From NCBI GenBank assembly GCA_015698045.1, contig BLAL01000011.1, forward strand, positions 932,501 through 996,500: a DNA stretch of 64,000 nt. The letters are read 5' to 3'. The DNA is from Rhizophagus clarus. Its lineage: Eukaryota > Glomeromycota > Glomeromycetes > Glomerales > Glomeraceae. Positions 20,838 to 31,813 of the stretch are shown here, in pieces. A model generated the notes under the pieces. The model had not been told where the DNA came from and ran no database searches. It saw only the letters and a list, made by a program, of their open reading frames with translations. Position 1 is the first letter of the stretch. Each line of letters begins with the position of its first letter. A program made the translations under genes and the position numbers.

Positions 20838-22735
20838 AAGAATTGTAATAGAACTTTCAAATTTTTGTGACAGTAAAATTACTTTATAAAAATAGATCAT
20901 CCATGTTCGGAGCCTATAGTGGTACTTACTACATTATATAGCCTAAAAGAATATACACAGTGAAATTTGATAACTAGATTTGGACCTAGACCAGACTTTT
21001 CTTAGTTTTGGCCAGGATTATATAATTACGACTGAAGTTATTAAATATTAAATTTAATTAAAATGTTTTATTCATTTTCACGATATCTATGACTTAAAAT
21101 TAATAATTCAGTATAGTAAATCGCTATACCGACGGATATCCTGGTAAACCGGATATTTTTAGTGGAACTGATAAATCCGGGTTATACTAATTTCGCCTCC
21201 TACTTACATTGATTCTGACTGGTGAACCGAGTCCAATTGATCAACATCCGGAATTTTTTTTGATTGTAATCATTTGTAATCATCTGGAGTCTGGACCCAT
21301 GTCTTCTTCCGGAGCATTCTTACCACACTACCCTCGGCTATATGTTTTTGGTAGTACAGGTGACATCCGATGGTTGTGACAAATAGAGATCAGAACACTC
21401 AAAATCAAAGTCGCACGAATGTGAACATCACGTGATCGGTGACGGTTAGACATCCCACCTTTCCGTAAGATTACCCCTTTACATGGAATCCGAGCTAATT
21501 CTACATCGGATCCGATGGAAACCTGGAGCGAAGATTAGTATAATCATAAATCGGTTCCGGTTTATCGAATTTCACTATGTAAATTATAAACATATTTGGT
21601 TTAAGTTAAGGGGTGTGATAATCTCTAACTGTAAATTTAAAGCGATATGACGGAGATAGATTGCAGCTTTTGTCTCATAACTGAAAGGAACAATTATTAA
21701 GAATAAATTTGGACTAATGTAAATCTTTCGATTTACCCTATAGAAAAAAAAAAATATTTTTTTTAAAATAAAGCTAGAAAATGATTTTTTTTGGAAAACT
21801 TGGTTTACTTGTATTTAGTGTTTAAAAAAGATAGTTTATCAATGACGTAATAGAAGCAGATCAATTATCTGAATTCGGTCACATGTTCTTGACTTGTACG
21901 AAAATAATAGGATATTTATGATTAACAGTTAACCGTTACCTCCGCTCTTGTATTTTCAAATACATGTAATTTAGGCCGAATTAGACAAATCTTTAAATAT
22001 TGGCCCAAAATTTTGGTCAAAATTAATTATTCTGGCCATGTATTTTATTTTATATACTATCTTTTATCTCCTCCCTCCCCAGGTCTAACCTTAGCTAGGT
22101 TCACGAAGATAAGAATTTTGGTCTTGTCAATTTTGGAGATTTCAAATAATAGTTCAGACTTTAATCAAATATAATATTTTTAAAAATATAAATTGGCTGG
22201 AAATTGAAAATTCTTAGAACATCGCTTTGTAATGACTCTTCTATGAAATTATTATAAGAAGGAAACAATAATATTTATTTTTTTTTTTATTATCAATTAG
22301 AAAATTATATATATGAAGAAAATAAATTGTGAAAATTTTCTCAAAATTAACTATTTCCTTTTTTTCTACCAATATAGTAACTATTCATCGTTTATTGTCT
22401 TAAAATTTAAACTTTCACCTTTAACAATTTCTTTAATCAAAAATCTTAAGCTCATCATCACAGGCTGAAAAATTGGTCGTGCATGTAGTAACCACTATAT
22501 CATACATTATAATATACAATAACACATTAATAACACAATAGCTATATATAATTTAGATATAAAAGTGTTTAGTAGAAATTTACAAAATATTAATCCTTAA
22601 TTAAATAAATTGGTTTAATGGTCCTCCCAATAATTTTGAAAAAATATGCTAGCTTTTTCTTATTCGTCGAAGAAGAACGATTAACTGAAGACAATTAATT
22701 ATAGGAAAAACGAATTATCACTCAATTTTTTCCGG
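20838..22735. repeat. Segmental duplication, copy 1 (3' flank of pseudogene C)
   Basis: This non-coding stretch is collinear with 33361-34845 plus 37199-37717, the 3' flank of copy F. Shared landmarks in order are GTGACAGTAAAATTACTTTA, GATCATCCA, TTATCGAATTTCACT, CTCATAACTGAAAGGAACA, GGCCA(C/T)GTATTTTATTTTAT, CTGAAAAATTGGTCGTGCAT and ATGCTAGCTTTTTCT. The copies differ by nested insertions: a longer TIR element here, elements X2/Y/retroposon and a 111-bp foldback there. It shows that C and F arose by duplication of a gene plus at least 2 kb of flank. Confidence 0.75.
20954..21581. mobile_element. Tc1/mariner-like TIR element (non-autonomous)
   Basis: The ends are inverted repeats flanked by TA: TACACAGTGAAATTTGATAA at the left, and TTATCGAATTTCACTATGTA at the right. 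The length is 628 bp and the interior has no transposase frame. Part of the interior is itself an insertion, since the counterpart at 33477-33624 is only about 150 bp. The TA flanks and CAGTGAAATT ends suggest the Tc1/mariner group, which is an inference from end sequence. Confidence 0.55.
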
Positions 22736-22740
22736 GTATT

Positions 22741-24475
22741 CGGAGAACTCAGATTGTCCAAAATAAAAATTATTAATCCTATTTATAAATCCATTAAGAT
22801 AATTTCTATAAGCTCAGTACCATTAGATTTTTTAAATCAATATGAAAATTCTCGTATAATCTGTCCAATTCATGATAAAGCATCTCGTTAAACTTTCTCT
22901 TATTATTCTTTGTGAAATTAACTTGTATCCTGTTATACTCGTAATTTATATCATACGAAAATTTGTATTCTGATTTTAGACCGAATAAAGTTGCCAAGCC
23001 TGCCTCAAAAAATGTCTCGATAATTTTTTCATCGTCAACCAATTTTAAATACGGTAAATAATTTGTTTTAAGTGGAATTAAATCGTTACAAAATTGTAGA
23101 TAAATAGAGCAAATTGCGTTAAATGCTTGTAAGTAAGATGTTTCCGGGACATCTATGCCGGGATTTTCCTGCAATTTTAAATCTATCCAAATTCTTGATT
23201 CTATAATATCATCAAAACATTGTTGCGTAATTCTAGAGTTCGAACCGTATTTCTTTAGTACCCAATAATATAAATTTGAGTGATCTCATTCTTGATAATC
23301 TTAGCGAATTGACATCGAATTTAAACGTAACGCTATAATAATTTAGTGCACTTTCCGAGCTACTTCAGGTTGATCAACTCTATTAATTAAGAATTCTAAT
23401 AAATCAAATTTTCTATGGTTCCTTTCAGGTTTCATGGTTTGAATTAGACAAGAACGAACGATAGTAGATTTTGATTCTCTACAAATTTCTTGAAACGAAC
23501 TTAACAAAAGATCTCCAATCTCATTTAACCTATGTTCAAATAAACGAAATGCTTCTTCCATAACAATTTCTGTTAGTTGAAATCCAAGATCAAGAAGTTG
23601 TCTTAAACAACTGACAACAGAATTAACGTCAGGAATTATCCGATTAATAGGCGGAGTAGGAGGGAATAAAATTAAAAGGGCACCTTGCATCACGAGATCG
23701 TTGACGTCGCTGTAGATTTCGTGATACCCGATCTTCTTCCATAAATTTACTAAATCGGGGTGCATCAATCATATGGCTTTAACTATGACGTTAAGTTGAC
23801 AATTATTTTCATAACCATCCTTCGGAGGATAATCTTCATGAGCTCTCGCTTAATATATTTTACAGTATCTTCATAAACGGGTTTAGGACGGAATGGAAAG
23901 GTACAAACGTTTTATTTAAAATCAAATCTTCGATATGATTAATATTTTGGATAAGCATCATTAATTACAAGAGGGCTAGCTGATAAGATTTGGAATAATT
24001 CCATGTTATTTTCTTTAATCACGAGATTCTGATCATTTAAAATGTTATAACCTTCAGTAATTAATTTAGTAAAAATTGGTAAATGCAATTTACTAGCCCA
24101 CGGACAGCATAATTTCGTTTGAAAGGCACGAATACGTTCATAGTCAATATGATTTACATTATGTTGGATTTTAAGCTCTATAAGTTTTTCATCATATGAC
24201 CCAAAGTGCATCAATAAGCGTTGAACAAAATATCTAGAAATCAACGCATTTCTAGCGAGTAAAGCTTGAACGACATCAACTGTTAAAAAATCATTTCCAA
24301 GTCTAACAGCTTGAAATAGGGCGTGGGATCGACCATATTTATATATCAACCATCTTGCACGGACATGAGGATCTTGTGAAATGCTGTACCATTTGCGATC
24401 TGTAAGAATAAGTGAAATCGGTATATCTGTAAACTTAAATATTTCACTTCTTACTTCATTAAATAACGACTGCAT
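22741..24475 (-). pseudogene. MQSL-family pseudogene, copy C
   Basis: The whole family gene can be followed from the ATG position at 24475 (MQSLFNEVRSEIFKF) to a shortened tail, but it carries several independent lesions relative to copy B. These are a deletion of about 11 bp near 23950, which ends the N-terminal frame; a one-base loss and a loss of about 9 bp near 23850-23905; a 3-bp insertion near 23768 that creates an in-frame TGA; a deletion of about 11 bp near 23282; further frame shifts near 23340; and loss of the tail frame after 22806. Open remnants are 23939-24475, 23343-23768 and 22806-23174. It is closest to B in sequence but shares its 3' flank with F. It retains about one unit of the 27-bp tail repeat. 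An in-frame upstream extension to 24787 is probably fortuitous. Confidence 0.88.
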
Positions 24476-24615
24476 GTTAAAAGAAAGAATTTCCAACCAT
24501 TTCTGAAAGCTACTACGTTTCCATTTATTAAAGTTGTTGTGCAACGTGATGGCCATATTAGGTAACTCATGTATTGTTGCACAATTTGCTCCTGCTTCAT
24601 CGAATTGCACGACTG

Positions 24616-25484
24616 AAATGTGTGACAGGTTACGCCGAATATATTGCTTTAGAGTACAACTGTAAATGTCAATTTTCTTGACTGTCATAAATTTGACTTC
24701 GCATTTTTTATCTTTAAAAAAAATTTTTACACTTTTTAAAAACATTAAAGAATAAAGAATAAAAAATATGTATTTTATAATTTTCATACTTTAAAAAAGA
24801 ATAAATAATTTGCACAATTTTATTAAATAAAGGATTTTATTAAATGTTATATTATATGAAATATTGAAATTTATTAAAAAACGCGTCTACTAGTACATTA
24901 TTACAAAAAAAACAATAATAAAAGATAACTCCACACAAATAATTTAAGCTAGTTCCAATAAAATCAACATACATGAACTTTTAAAACAACATTAATTAAA
25001 GCTTATTTCACTTGTTTCTCTTGACCAAAGTGTTTAAAACGAATTATAACTTGAAGTAAAAAATAAAACGCGTTTTAATATTATCTAAATATAACTTCGT
25101 GAAAATTAATACAAATATACAAGCATCCCATACCTCATAAACAACTTTTCTTAAGCACTTTTCACCTGTTTAATATGACCAATTGCTGAAATTATGTTGT
25201 GAAATCTCTATAAAACGCGTTTATTAATGAAATATTTATAGCTTTAAAATATAGTTTTACGCCTGAAGTCTGCTAGTGAAAAATATTTAACTTTATTTAA
25301 CATAAATTTAAAATATTAAAAAATATTTTTAAAATATGAGAAGGGGAAGAAAGAGTGAAGAGAAAAGTTTTTTATCGCGTTAGTATAGCTGATGATGATG
25401 AACCAATCAGATTCCCATTGGTTTGTCTCTGATGGTATGGTCAGGCAGCTAATTTGACATTTCGGCGTAACCTGTCACACATTT
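24616..25484. mobile_element. Inverted-repeat-bounded segment upstream of pseudogene C
   Basis: A perfect 24-bp inverted pair lies at 24616-24639 and 25461-25484 (core GTGTGACAGGTTACGCCGAA on the plus strand at the left). Similarity continues imperfectly for several bases on the outer side. The 820-bp interior has no coding frame and contains three spaced AAAACGCGT-type motifs (near 24880, 25068 and 25215) in degenerate repeats. It may be a non-autonomous transposon. The left arm abuts the leader sequence shared with copies B and E. No target duplication was identified. Confidence 0.5.
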
Positions 25485-26044
25485 TAGACGTGCCATCGAA
25501 TTTAGTAATGAATAAATGAATGAATGAATCATCTCCATTCGGTTACACTGCCTAATCTCAAACTTCACTGGTAAATTATTTTTTTTTACTTTAATAGAAA
25601 TAAAAAAATCAACGTTTATTTTACAGACTTTGTTTCAACTCTTACTTCAATATAATTTAAGGTCGTTATAATCTTCTCCTTTTCTTTTAGCTATAATTAT
25701 TTGTTACATTTAAATAACTTTAAATAAAAATAAGTTTGTACTAATATTTTGTACTTTCCTGATGAAGGAATAAATCAAAGAATAATATGATTTTAGAAAT
25801 TCTAATGCAGCAAATGTAACAACAAAAATACTAAATATAAATTATATTTAAATAAAAAAACTGTCTTTTATTTATGATTTTGAAGTTGGAAATTCGTGGT
25901 TATATGTAATAAGAGAAATGGCTGCTTCTTTATTTAAATATAAATAGAAAAAGTACTAAGGTATATTCTTGTCGGCAAATAATTTATTTTAAATAAGACT
26001 TGTTCATTAAAATTGAATTGAGAACTTGCGAAGTAAGAACTGGA
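25485..26044. other. Intergenic DNA
   Basis: Includes a short (GAAT)n-like tract near 25505-25530 and otherwise AT-rich sequence without coding frames. Confidence 0.35.
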
Positions 26045-26830
26045 ACGACTATTTTCGGATTTTCTTGTAATTTTTAAATCTGTCCAATTTCTTGGATCTA
26101 AAGCATCTTCGAAATCATTGTTTTGCAATTTTAGAATTCGGACCATATCTTTTAAGTACAAATAATAAATGTTCGAATGAACTGATTATGATCTTATTTT
26201 GTTAATAAGATTCCAATAAATCAAATTTCCTGATTCCTTTCAAGCTTCATGGTTTTAATATAACAAGAACAGAAAATAACAGCTTTGGTTCTTCACGAAT
26301 TTTTGAGACGAATTATCAAGAATCTCATTTAACTTATGTTCAAATAATGCTTCTTCCATAAATGCTTCAGTTAATTGAAATCTAAGATCAATAAATTGTT
26401 TTAGTAAACGAGTGACAACAGAGGAATAATCAAATAATTTGCGGAATAAATTACAAGGGTGCCTGCATCACAAGATCATCGACATCATTGCAAATTTGAA
26501 TTTCTCAAATCGGATATTGCCCTAGCAGCTGTTACGACATTAAGTTGACAGCTAACCATCTTTTGGATTAAGATATTCACAATGAGCTCTCACTTGCATT
26601 AATGAATATATTCAACGGTACCTTCATAAATAAGTTAGAACGGGTATGGAGGGCACAACTATTTATTTAGATCAAATCATCAATGATTTTGAAAAGTAAT
26701 AGTAATGACGAGAGGGTTGTTCATTCAAGGTATTATTTCCTTCAGCGATTAATTCATTAATAATTTGAAAGGCACGAATTTAATCAGTATTTAAGCGACC
26801 ATATTTTATACTAAACAGTGCCAGGAAAAC
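26045..26830 (-). pseudogene. MQSL-family relic, copy D
   Basis: A heavily decayed copy in the same orientation as its neighbours. From high to low coordinate one can follow the family order: segments equivalent to the F-box end (about 26800), the block before DMELFHF, RPKPIYEDTIEY (about 26600-26640), NRQLNV and HPDL (about 26510-26550), FHLFEHRLNEIGDLL (about 26310-26350), MKPERNHRK (about 26240) and SRIWIDLKLQENPE (about 26050-26100). Numerous small and large deletions have shrunk the gene to less than half its length, and stops occur in all frames. It is clearly older than pseudogene C. Confidence 0.75.
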
Positions 26831-27254
26831 CTCTAATCGAGGTCACAAGAAATATAGGTTAGGGACCTTATATATTTGAAAAAATGTCGTTTGATTTATA
26901 TGATTCGCATTCATATGATGACATAATATTTTGTGGTTCATGCGGATTCGCAAGCCTTAATAAACAAATAGGTTACTGTATATTGTATGATTCATAAACA
27001 TATCCTAATATATAAATAAAATTTATCAACACGCGCAGTTGTCTTAAAATTTTCACCATTGAAACTAATAGTAAATATTTTTTTTACTAGCATTGTAAAG
27101 TTTACTAAGTGTACAAATATTATTGACGAAAATGTATCTGGATATTTGATACTTATTCAAAGCTCTTTGTATTTCTATTGTATATATGAAAGCAAATACT
27201 TTGAGTAAACAAATTCTTTGGATCATTTATCATATATTTCAGTTAATACACTGA
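26831..27254. other. Intergenic DNA
   Basis: AT-rich, no recognised gene or element. Confidence 0.35.
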
Positions 27255-27443
27255 CAGTGAAATTCGACATACCGGACCAGTCCGTTCAATAATAACATTT
27301 CACAAGGAATCTGGTATATCGAGACATCGGATGTATCAAGATCAAATTTATTATAGATTACAATAATCCATTCCGATCCTCGTTATATCGAGATTTTACT
27401 TATGGCCCGATTTATCAAAGATCCGGTTTATCGAATTTCGCTG
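27255..27443. mobile_element. 189-bp MITE with CAGTGAAATTCGA ends
   Basis: Ends are CAGTGAAATTCGACATACCG at the left, and CGGTTTATCGAATTTCGCTG at the right, inverted copies differing at a few positions. They resemble the ends of the elements at 20954-21581 and 33477-33624, so three members of one family occur in the window. The interior has shorter CGATAT/ATATCGAG motifs and no frame. No perfect target duplication is visible. Confidence 0.55.
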
Positions 27444-27506
27444 CGTATTTATCTATATCAGATCATATGTTTATAATAATTTTTAGTCAAACATATGCGA
27501 GGTGGG

Positions 27507-27514
27507 AGGAAAAT
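27507..27514 (+). repeat. Left target-site duplication AGGAAAAT
   Basis: A perfect 8-bp match to 29047-29054, directly outside the terminal inverted repeats of the element 27515-29046. Confidence 0.85.
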
Positions 27515-29046
27515 AGGACCCAGAAATATACATATAGGGGTAGGGTCTATCAATGCGTCGTCATCATAGTGGAGTTGGACGGGGTAAGGTTTTGATTTGC
27601 GTATAATTTAGGAGATTTTTGTCCATAGTAAGGTCATTAGATTGCGTATTTTTCTCAAAAATTTTTATATGTAAAAGATTTAATTTGCGTATTTTGACCT
27701 ATATTTTTATTTGGCCGATCATATATACTGTTGTAGAAAATTATTCGATATGCTAAAATACGATTTATCAATCATAAAATTTACAATTTTATAGTTTTAA
27801 ATTTTTTTTTTTTTAAAAGATTTTTTATCGGTTTTTATAACCGAAATTTTTTTTTTAATATTTAATATTTTTTATCGGTTTTATAAACTGAATTTTTTTT
27901 TAACATTTATATTATTAGTAACCGAATTTTTTTTTAAAAAAAGATTTTTTATAAACCGAACCTTTTTCTTTTCCACTGATTTAAAAAAATAAAAAAAAAA
28001 ACTATTTATAAAAAAAAAAGTACTAGGTACTACTGAAGTATAAATTGGAACTAACGGACTCTTGCAAATATGGTGAGTTAAGTGTAAGAAGCAGAATTCA
28101 ATGTTAATAAAATTTTACTAACATTCCTTTTAGTTTTTTAGTACCTACATAATCAAGATTATTCTATTTTTTATAGCTTATTACATTGGTAAGTTTCAAA
28201 TTTTTAGGAATTTTATCAAAAAATGCTTACTAATGTTTTATAATTTCTTTTTTATAGATTTCAGAATTCGATCAGAACTTGGAATTCGAGACGGGTAAGT
28301 ATTTCTATAAGGAGATAAGCGGGTTTGATTTTTTATGTATTAAAGAGTATTTACTAACATTCTTTAACTTCTCTTTTGTAGATTTTGAAGTAAAATTTGG
28401 AATTCGAGATGGTTAAGTATTTCTAAAAGCGGGGGGGGTGCGAGTTTGAATAAAGCGTTTGCTAACTTCTCTTTTTTGCGGAATTTAGACTAGAACTTGG
28501 AATAATTCAAGATAGGTGAGTATTTCTAAAGGAAGAAGGAGTGGGTTTATATAAGAACACTCACTAATATTCTTTAACATCTCTTTTTGTAGATTTTGAA
28601 CTGGAACTTCAAATTGGAATTTAAACATATTGTAGGAATGAACTTTCAAATATAAATATCAAAAAAAAAAAAAAATAATAAATTTTTTTCTAATTATAAA
28701 GCTATCTAAATTCGTATACAAATATTGTTAAAATATAATACATTTCATTATATTTCGTTAACATAACATAAAGAGAAACAAATATAATTTTTTTTTTTTT
28801 TTTAATAAAAAAAAGACCGATATCAAACTGCAGATTATAGAAACTATATCATATGATATACTGCACTTTGCTGAATTAATTAATAATTGAAAATTTTAAG
28901 GTCTGAAATTTTATTTGCGTATTTTTGCGGTATTTTCAATATCAGGTGTCAAATTTGCGTACCGTTCATATAAAAAACCCTTGCGTACAGCTCATAGTAA
29001 AATTTTCTTTCATCACCTGACCCCTATATATATATTTCTGGGTCCT
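27515..29046. mobile_element. hAT-like non-autonomous TIR transposon, 1.53 kb
   Basis: Terminal inverted repeats of about 26 bp begin AGGACCCAGAAATATACATA at the left; the right end reads TATATATATTTCTGGGTCCT. A perfect 8-bp duplication (AGGAAAAT) flanks both ends, the length expected for hAT insertions. No transposase is encoded. The interior holds subterminal TTTGCGTA motifs near both ends, a palindromic stretch with TCGGTTTTTATAACCGA-like arms (27820-27960), and a tandem series of micro-exon/intron-like modules (28073-28620). Clear ends and an intact target duplication suggest a relatively recent insertion. Confidence 0.85.
28073..28620 (+). repeat. Tandem micro-exon/intron-like modules
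   Basis: About five degenerate units of 70-125 bp. Each has a donor-like GTAAGTATTTCTA or GTGAGT, a branch-site-like TTACTAAC or CACTAAT, a pyrimidine tract with TTTTGTAG or TTTATAG, and then a short exon-like block resembling GAACTTGGAATTCGAGA. Introns readable from the sequence: 28073-28133 or 28073-28141, 28189-28257, 28295-28381, 28412 to about 28480 (acceptor decayed to TGCG) and 28516-28592. The exon-like blocks of about 30-50 nt between them do not form a recognisable protein. Confidence 0.6.
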
Positions 29047-29054
29047 AGGAAAAT
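29047..29054 (+). repeat. Right target-site duplication AGGAAAAT
   Basis: Partner of 27507-27514, directly outside the right terminal repeat. Confidence 0.85.
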
Positions 29055-30408
29055 TATCCCAGTTTTATGTTATTTTAATTCACCTTTTTTACTCTAACAG
29101 AAACAGCTTCAGAGTCTTTCTAACATCTGTGCTTGCAATCCTTGCAAATCATGTGGTTCGGGAATTGGGATATGATTTTCATTATCACATGAATTTGTCG
29201 AATTAAAACTAAATGAAAGAATTTGTGCATATGGCGTTTAGGGTGGTACACAGACTAAAACCAAATAAAGGACGATTTTTTTTGCTTTTGTCCTCATTTT
29301 GTCATTGAAGATTTCTTTATTTCGTTTAGTTAAGCTCATAATGTAAATGTTCCAATTTTGATAATTATTCCAAAATAATAAATATTTTTGTATTATAGTT
29401 TAGCGCAGATTTTGAACGCGAATACTGTATTGATTTTTTTCAACATGTTTTTTTTATAATAAAATATTGTATATAATTATTGGTGCAAGTTTTTAAATTT
29501 TATAAACTAGTTATTTTCGTGTTATTTTTACATTTAACTGTTACGGTAATGCTGAATATCAATAAAATAATCTTAGTGTTATAGTTGGAGACATGAATAA
29601 ATCATCAAGTTGTTTCAAATTTGAAATTTTAAAAAATAATGTGATATTTATAAATATTAATTTGTGATCGGTTAAAAAATCAAACTATATCGGGAATATT
29701 ATCATCAGAACTTGGATTATTGATAATTTTTCGGCTTTTTTTCTTTTTTTAGCTATTTTTTGACAGTGTTCTATTCGTTTTTTTAGTCTGTCATAAAAAA
29801 AAAAATTTCTATGATTTGCATTTATACTATTATAGTTTTGGTAATTATTAAGAAAATATCTGAATTTCACAAGCTAATAACTTTTGATCTAGATGACTAA
29901 TCAGAATAATCTCAACGTCATCTTGTAGTTTAGATTAGTAATAATTAAACTACGTCGAGATATTTTAAATATATTCCAAAAAGTTTTTATTAAATTTTTA
30001 ATTTGGACAATATCATTTGATGAATTGTTGTGTCAAACCGATACATACTTTTGCAGATCAGGGGAATAATCCAATCGGATGCAAGAGTCAATTCCTAAAA
30101 ATTTAAAATTCTCATTAGTATTACGGTATTGTACCACCTTGATATTATGGCGTACATGCAGTATCATAACCAAATCTAGTGACACAAAAAAAACCGTCGC
30201 GTTCAAATAAATTAAATAAATTGCAATTTTCAAAAGTCACATCTTCGGATGCGCTTGAACGGTGTAATATTTTATAAATTATCTGTGCCGCAACACTTGT
30301 ACAACTGTACTAAATTATTTAAAGCCCGAATTTTAGCTGCTACAACAATTCTATCATAATTCATAATCTTTCAAAAATAAAATCTTCACTTTTCTCTAAA
30401 GAAGCAAT
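29055..30408. other. Intergenic DNA upstream of the 135-residue gene
   Basis: AT-rich with no recognised gene or element. The A-rich, pyrimidine-tract-containing leader just before 30409 (TTCACTTTTCTCTAAAGAAG) is likely the 5' UTR of the next gene. Confidence 0.35.
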
Positions 30409-30816
30409 ATGCTTACTTCATCAGCCACTGCTAATCCAGTCGCAACAATTATGCAACGTAGGTTACTTATTAAGGGAAGGTTTTTTCACAGTACATCAAA
30501 CGACAAAGATTTTTTCTTAATAACTTATAAAATTATTCAAGAAAATTCCGATTTTTTTAATGATAATGACCCTGATTACAATTTATATTACGACCATGAA
30601 TTTACTTATTCCTATCATACAACGAATTATTATGTCAGATGTAAATTATTACCTCATTCAATAATTGAGGATTTATTAAATCACGAAGTGTTTGATATAA
30701 ATACTCAAAACAATGGAATACTACTATCTCCACAACAAAAATTGAGTCTCGAAGAAAGCTTGCTTGTGAAGCTTTATTTACGCGTTTCAAAAGGAACTGA
30801 TGAAATTATAATTTAG
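30409..30816 (+). CDS. Uncharacterised 135-residue protein, probably mitochondrial (copy 1)
   Basis: I do not recognise the family. The N-terminus (residues 1-32) is rich in Arg, Ser, Thr and Leu, lacks acidic residues, and contains RRLLIKGRFFHSTS, which looks like a fungal mitochondrial presequence with its cleavage region. The mature part has conserved blocks DKDFFLITYKIIQENSDFF, NDPDYNLYYDHEFTYSYHTT, then HSIIEDLLN and LSPQQKLSLEESLLVKLYL. A second copy at 51531-51938 is about 80% identical by eye and of identical length; conservation of both frames at this level argues for real genes under selection. MQSL fragment E begins roughly 510 bp downstream on the same strand (family frame near 31326), a spacing close to that at the second copy. 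Mitochondrial targeting is inference. Confidence 0.75.
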   Translation: MLTSSATANPVATIMQRRLLIKGRFFHSTSNDKDFFLITYKIIQENSDFFNDNDPDYNLYYDHEFTYSYHTTNYYVRCKLLPHSIIEDLLNHEVFDINTQNNGILLSPQQKLSLEESLLVKLYLRVSKGTDEIII

Positions 30817-31194
30817 AATGGTAGGTACATTACAAGAAAATCGTGTATGTTATTATCCTTTCATTTATCATCATATTAAACTTATTAAATAGTTTTTCAG
30901 CTAATAGATGAAGAAATTTGAATATTAAGAAGATTTTATATCTCTCTTACTTATTATTAAATATTATGGCATCTGAATACTTATTTAAGAATTCATCTAA
31001 TATGCTTATTTATATGAATCAAGTACTTTATTTTAATCTTTATATTTAAACCCTTTTTAAAGAATGTACAATATATTAATTGTTCTTGACAATATATTAT
31101 GTAATTTATGATATAAAAAATAAAATTCATAATTTATAACTTCTTTTTATTCTCATTACTCTAAATTTTATTTTACAAAACTCAACATGATTTT
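30817..31194. other. Spacer between the 135-residue gene and fragment E
   Basis: AT-rich 3' flank of the small gene; nothing else recognised. Confidence 0.35.
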
Positions 31195-31600
31195 CTATTT
31201 CCTTACTGATGAAGCAAAGGGGCTAAGCTGTGCAACATTTGGCGTGTCATATTGCATAGATAAGTTGTACAGCTACTACAATAGCTCTGATTTTAAAATA
31301 TTTAAGTATAGTTCATTTTTCCTTACTGCCGTGTAATCCTATTTAATGAAATAAGAAGTGATTTCACAGATCGTAAATGGTCACAAGATCCTCATGCCCG
31401 TGCAGAATGGTTGATACATAGATATTGTCGATCCCACGCCTTATTTCACGCTATTATACTTGGAAATGATTTTTTAACAGTTGATATCGTTCAAGCTTTA
31501 CTCGCTATTGATGCACTTTGAGTCATATGATGAAAAACTTATAGAGCTTAAAATCCAACATAATGTAAATCAAATATGAACATATTCGTATAAAACAAAA
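31195..31600 (+). pseudogene. MQSL-family fragment E (leader plus N-terminus, plus strand)
   Basis: 31195-31326 matches the leader of copy B in inverted orientation. From about 31330 the F-box-like N-terminus follows with a deletion (LFNEIRSD joined to FTDRKW), then DPHARAEWLIHRYCRSHALF, and a stop at about 31520 after ALLAIDAL. Remnants equivalent to SYDEKLIELKIQHNVNQI follow to about 31580, and similarity then ends. It is the only N-terminal copy on the plus strand, so an inversion or inverted duplication moved it. Its similarity to B is high, so the event is not ancient. Confidence 0.75.
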
Positions 31601-31813
31601 GCAAAAATTGAATACAAAAATATATTCCCCTTGACTTGTCGTATTACACTTTACTAGTTGATGATGTATGTACGATTTCAATTGGTTTATCCTATTATTT
31701 ATTCAAGAAAAAACAAACCGGAATTTATCGAGAATAACAAAAATTTATTAGCATGATTTACATAAGGGATGAAAGCTCAGAGTATTCTTATAAAAATTAA
31801 AATTTTATTGAAA
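31601..31813. other. Spacer with dispersed repeat
   Basis: 31625-31690 resembles 17865-17930 (CTTGACTTGTC, then ACGATTTCAATT). No gene is seen. Confidence 0.35.

Noticed and set aside
24476..24787. In-frame N-terminal extension of pseudogene C with a signal-peptide-like start
   Set aside because: No other copy has it, it runs through an inverted-repeat arm, and the gene is broken downstream.
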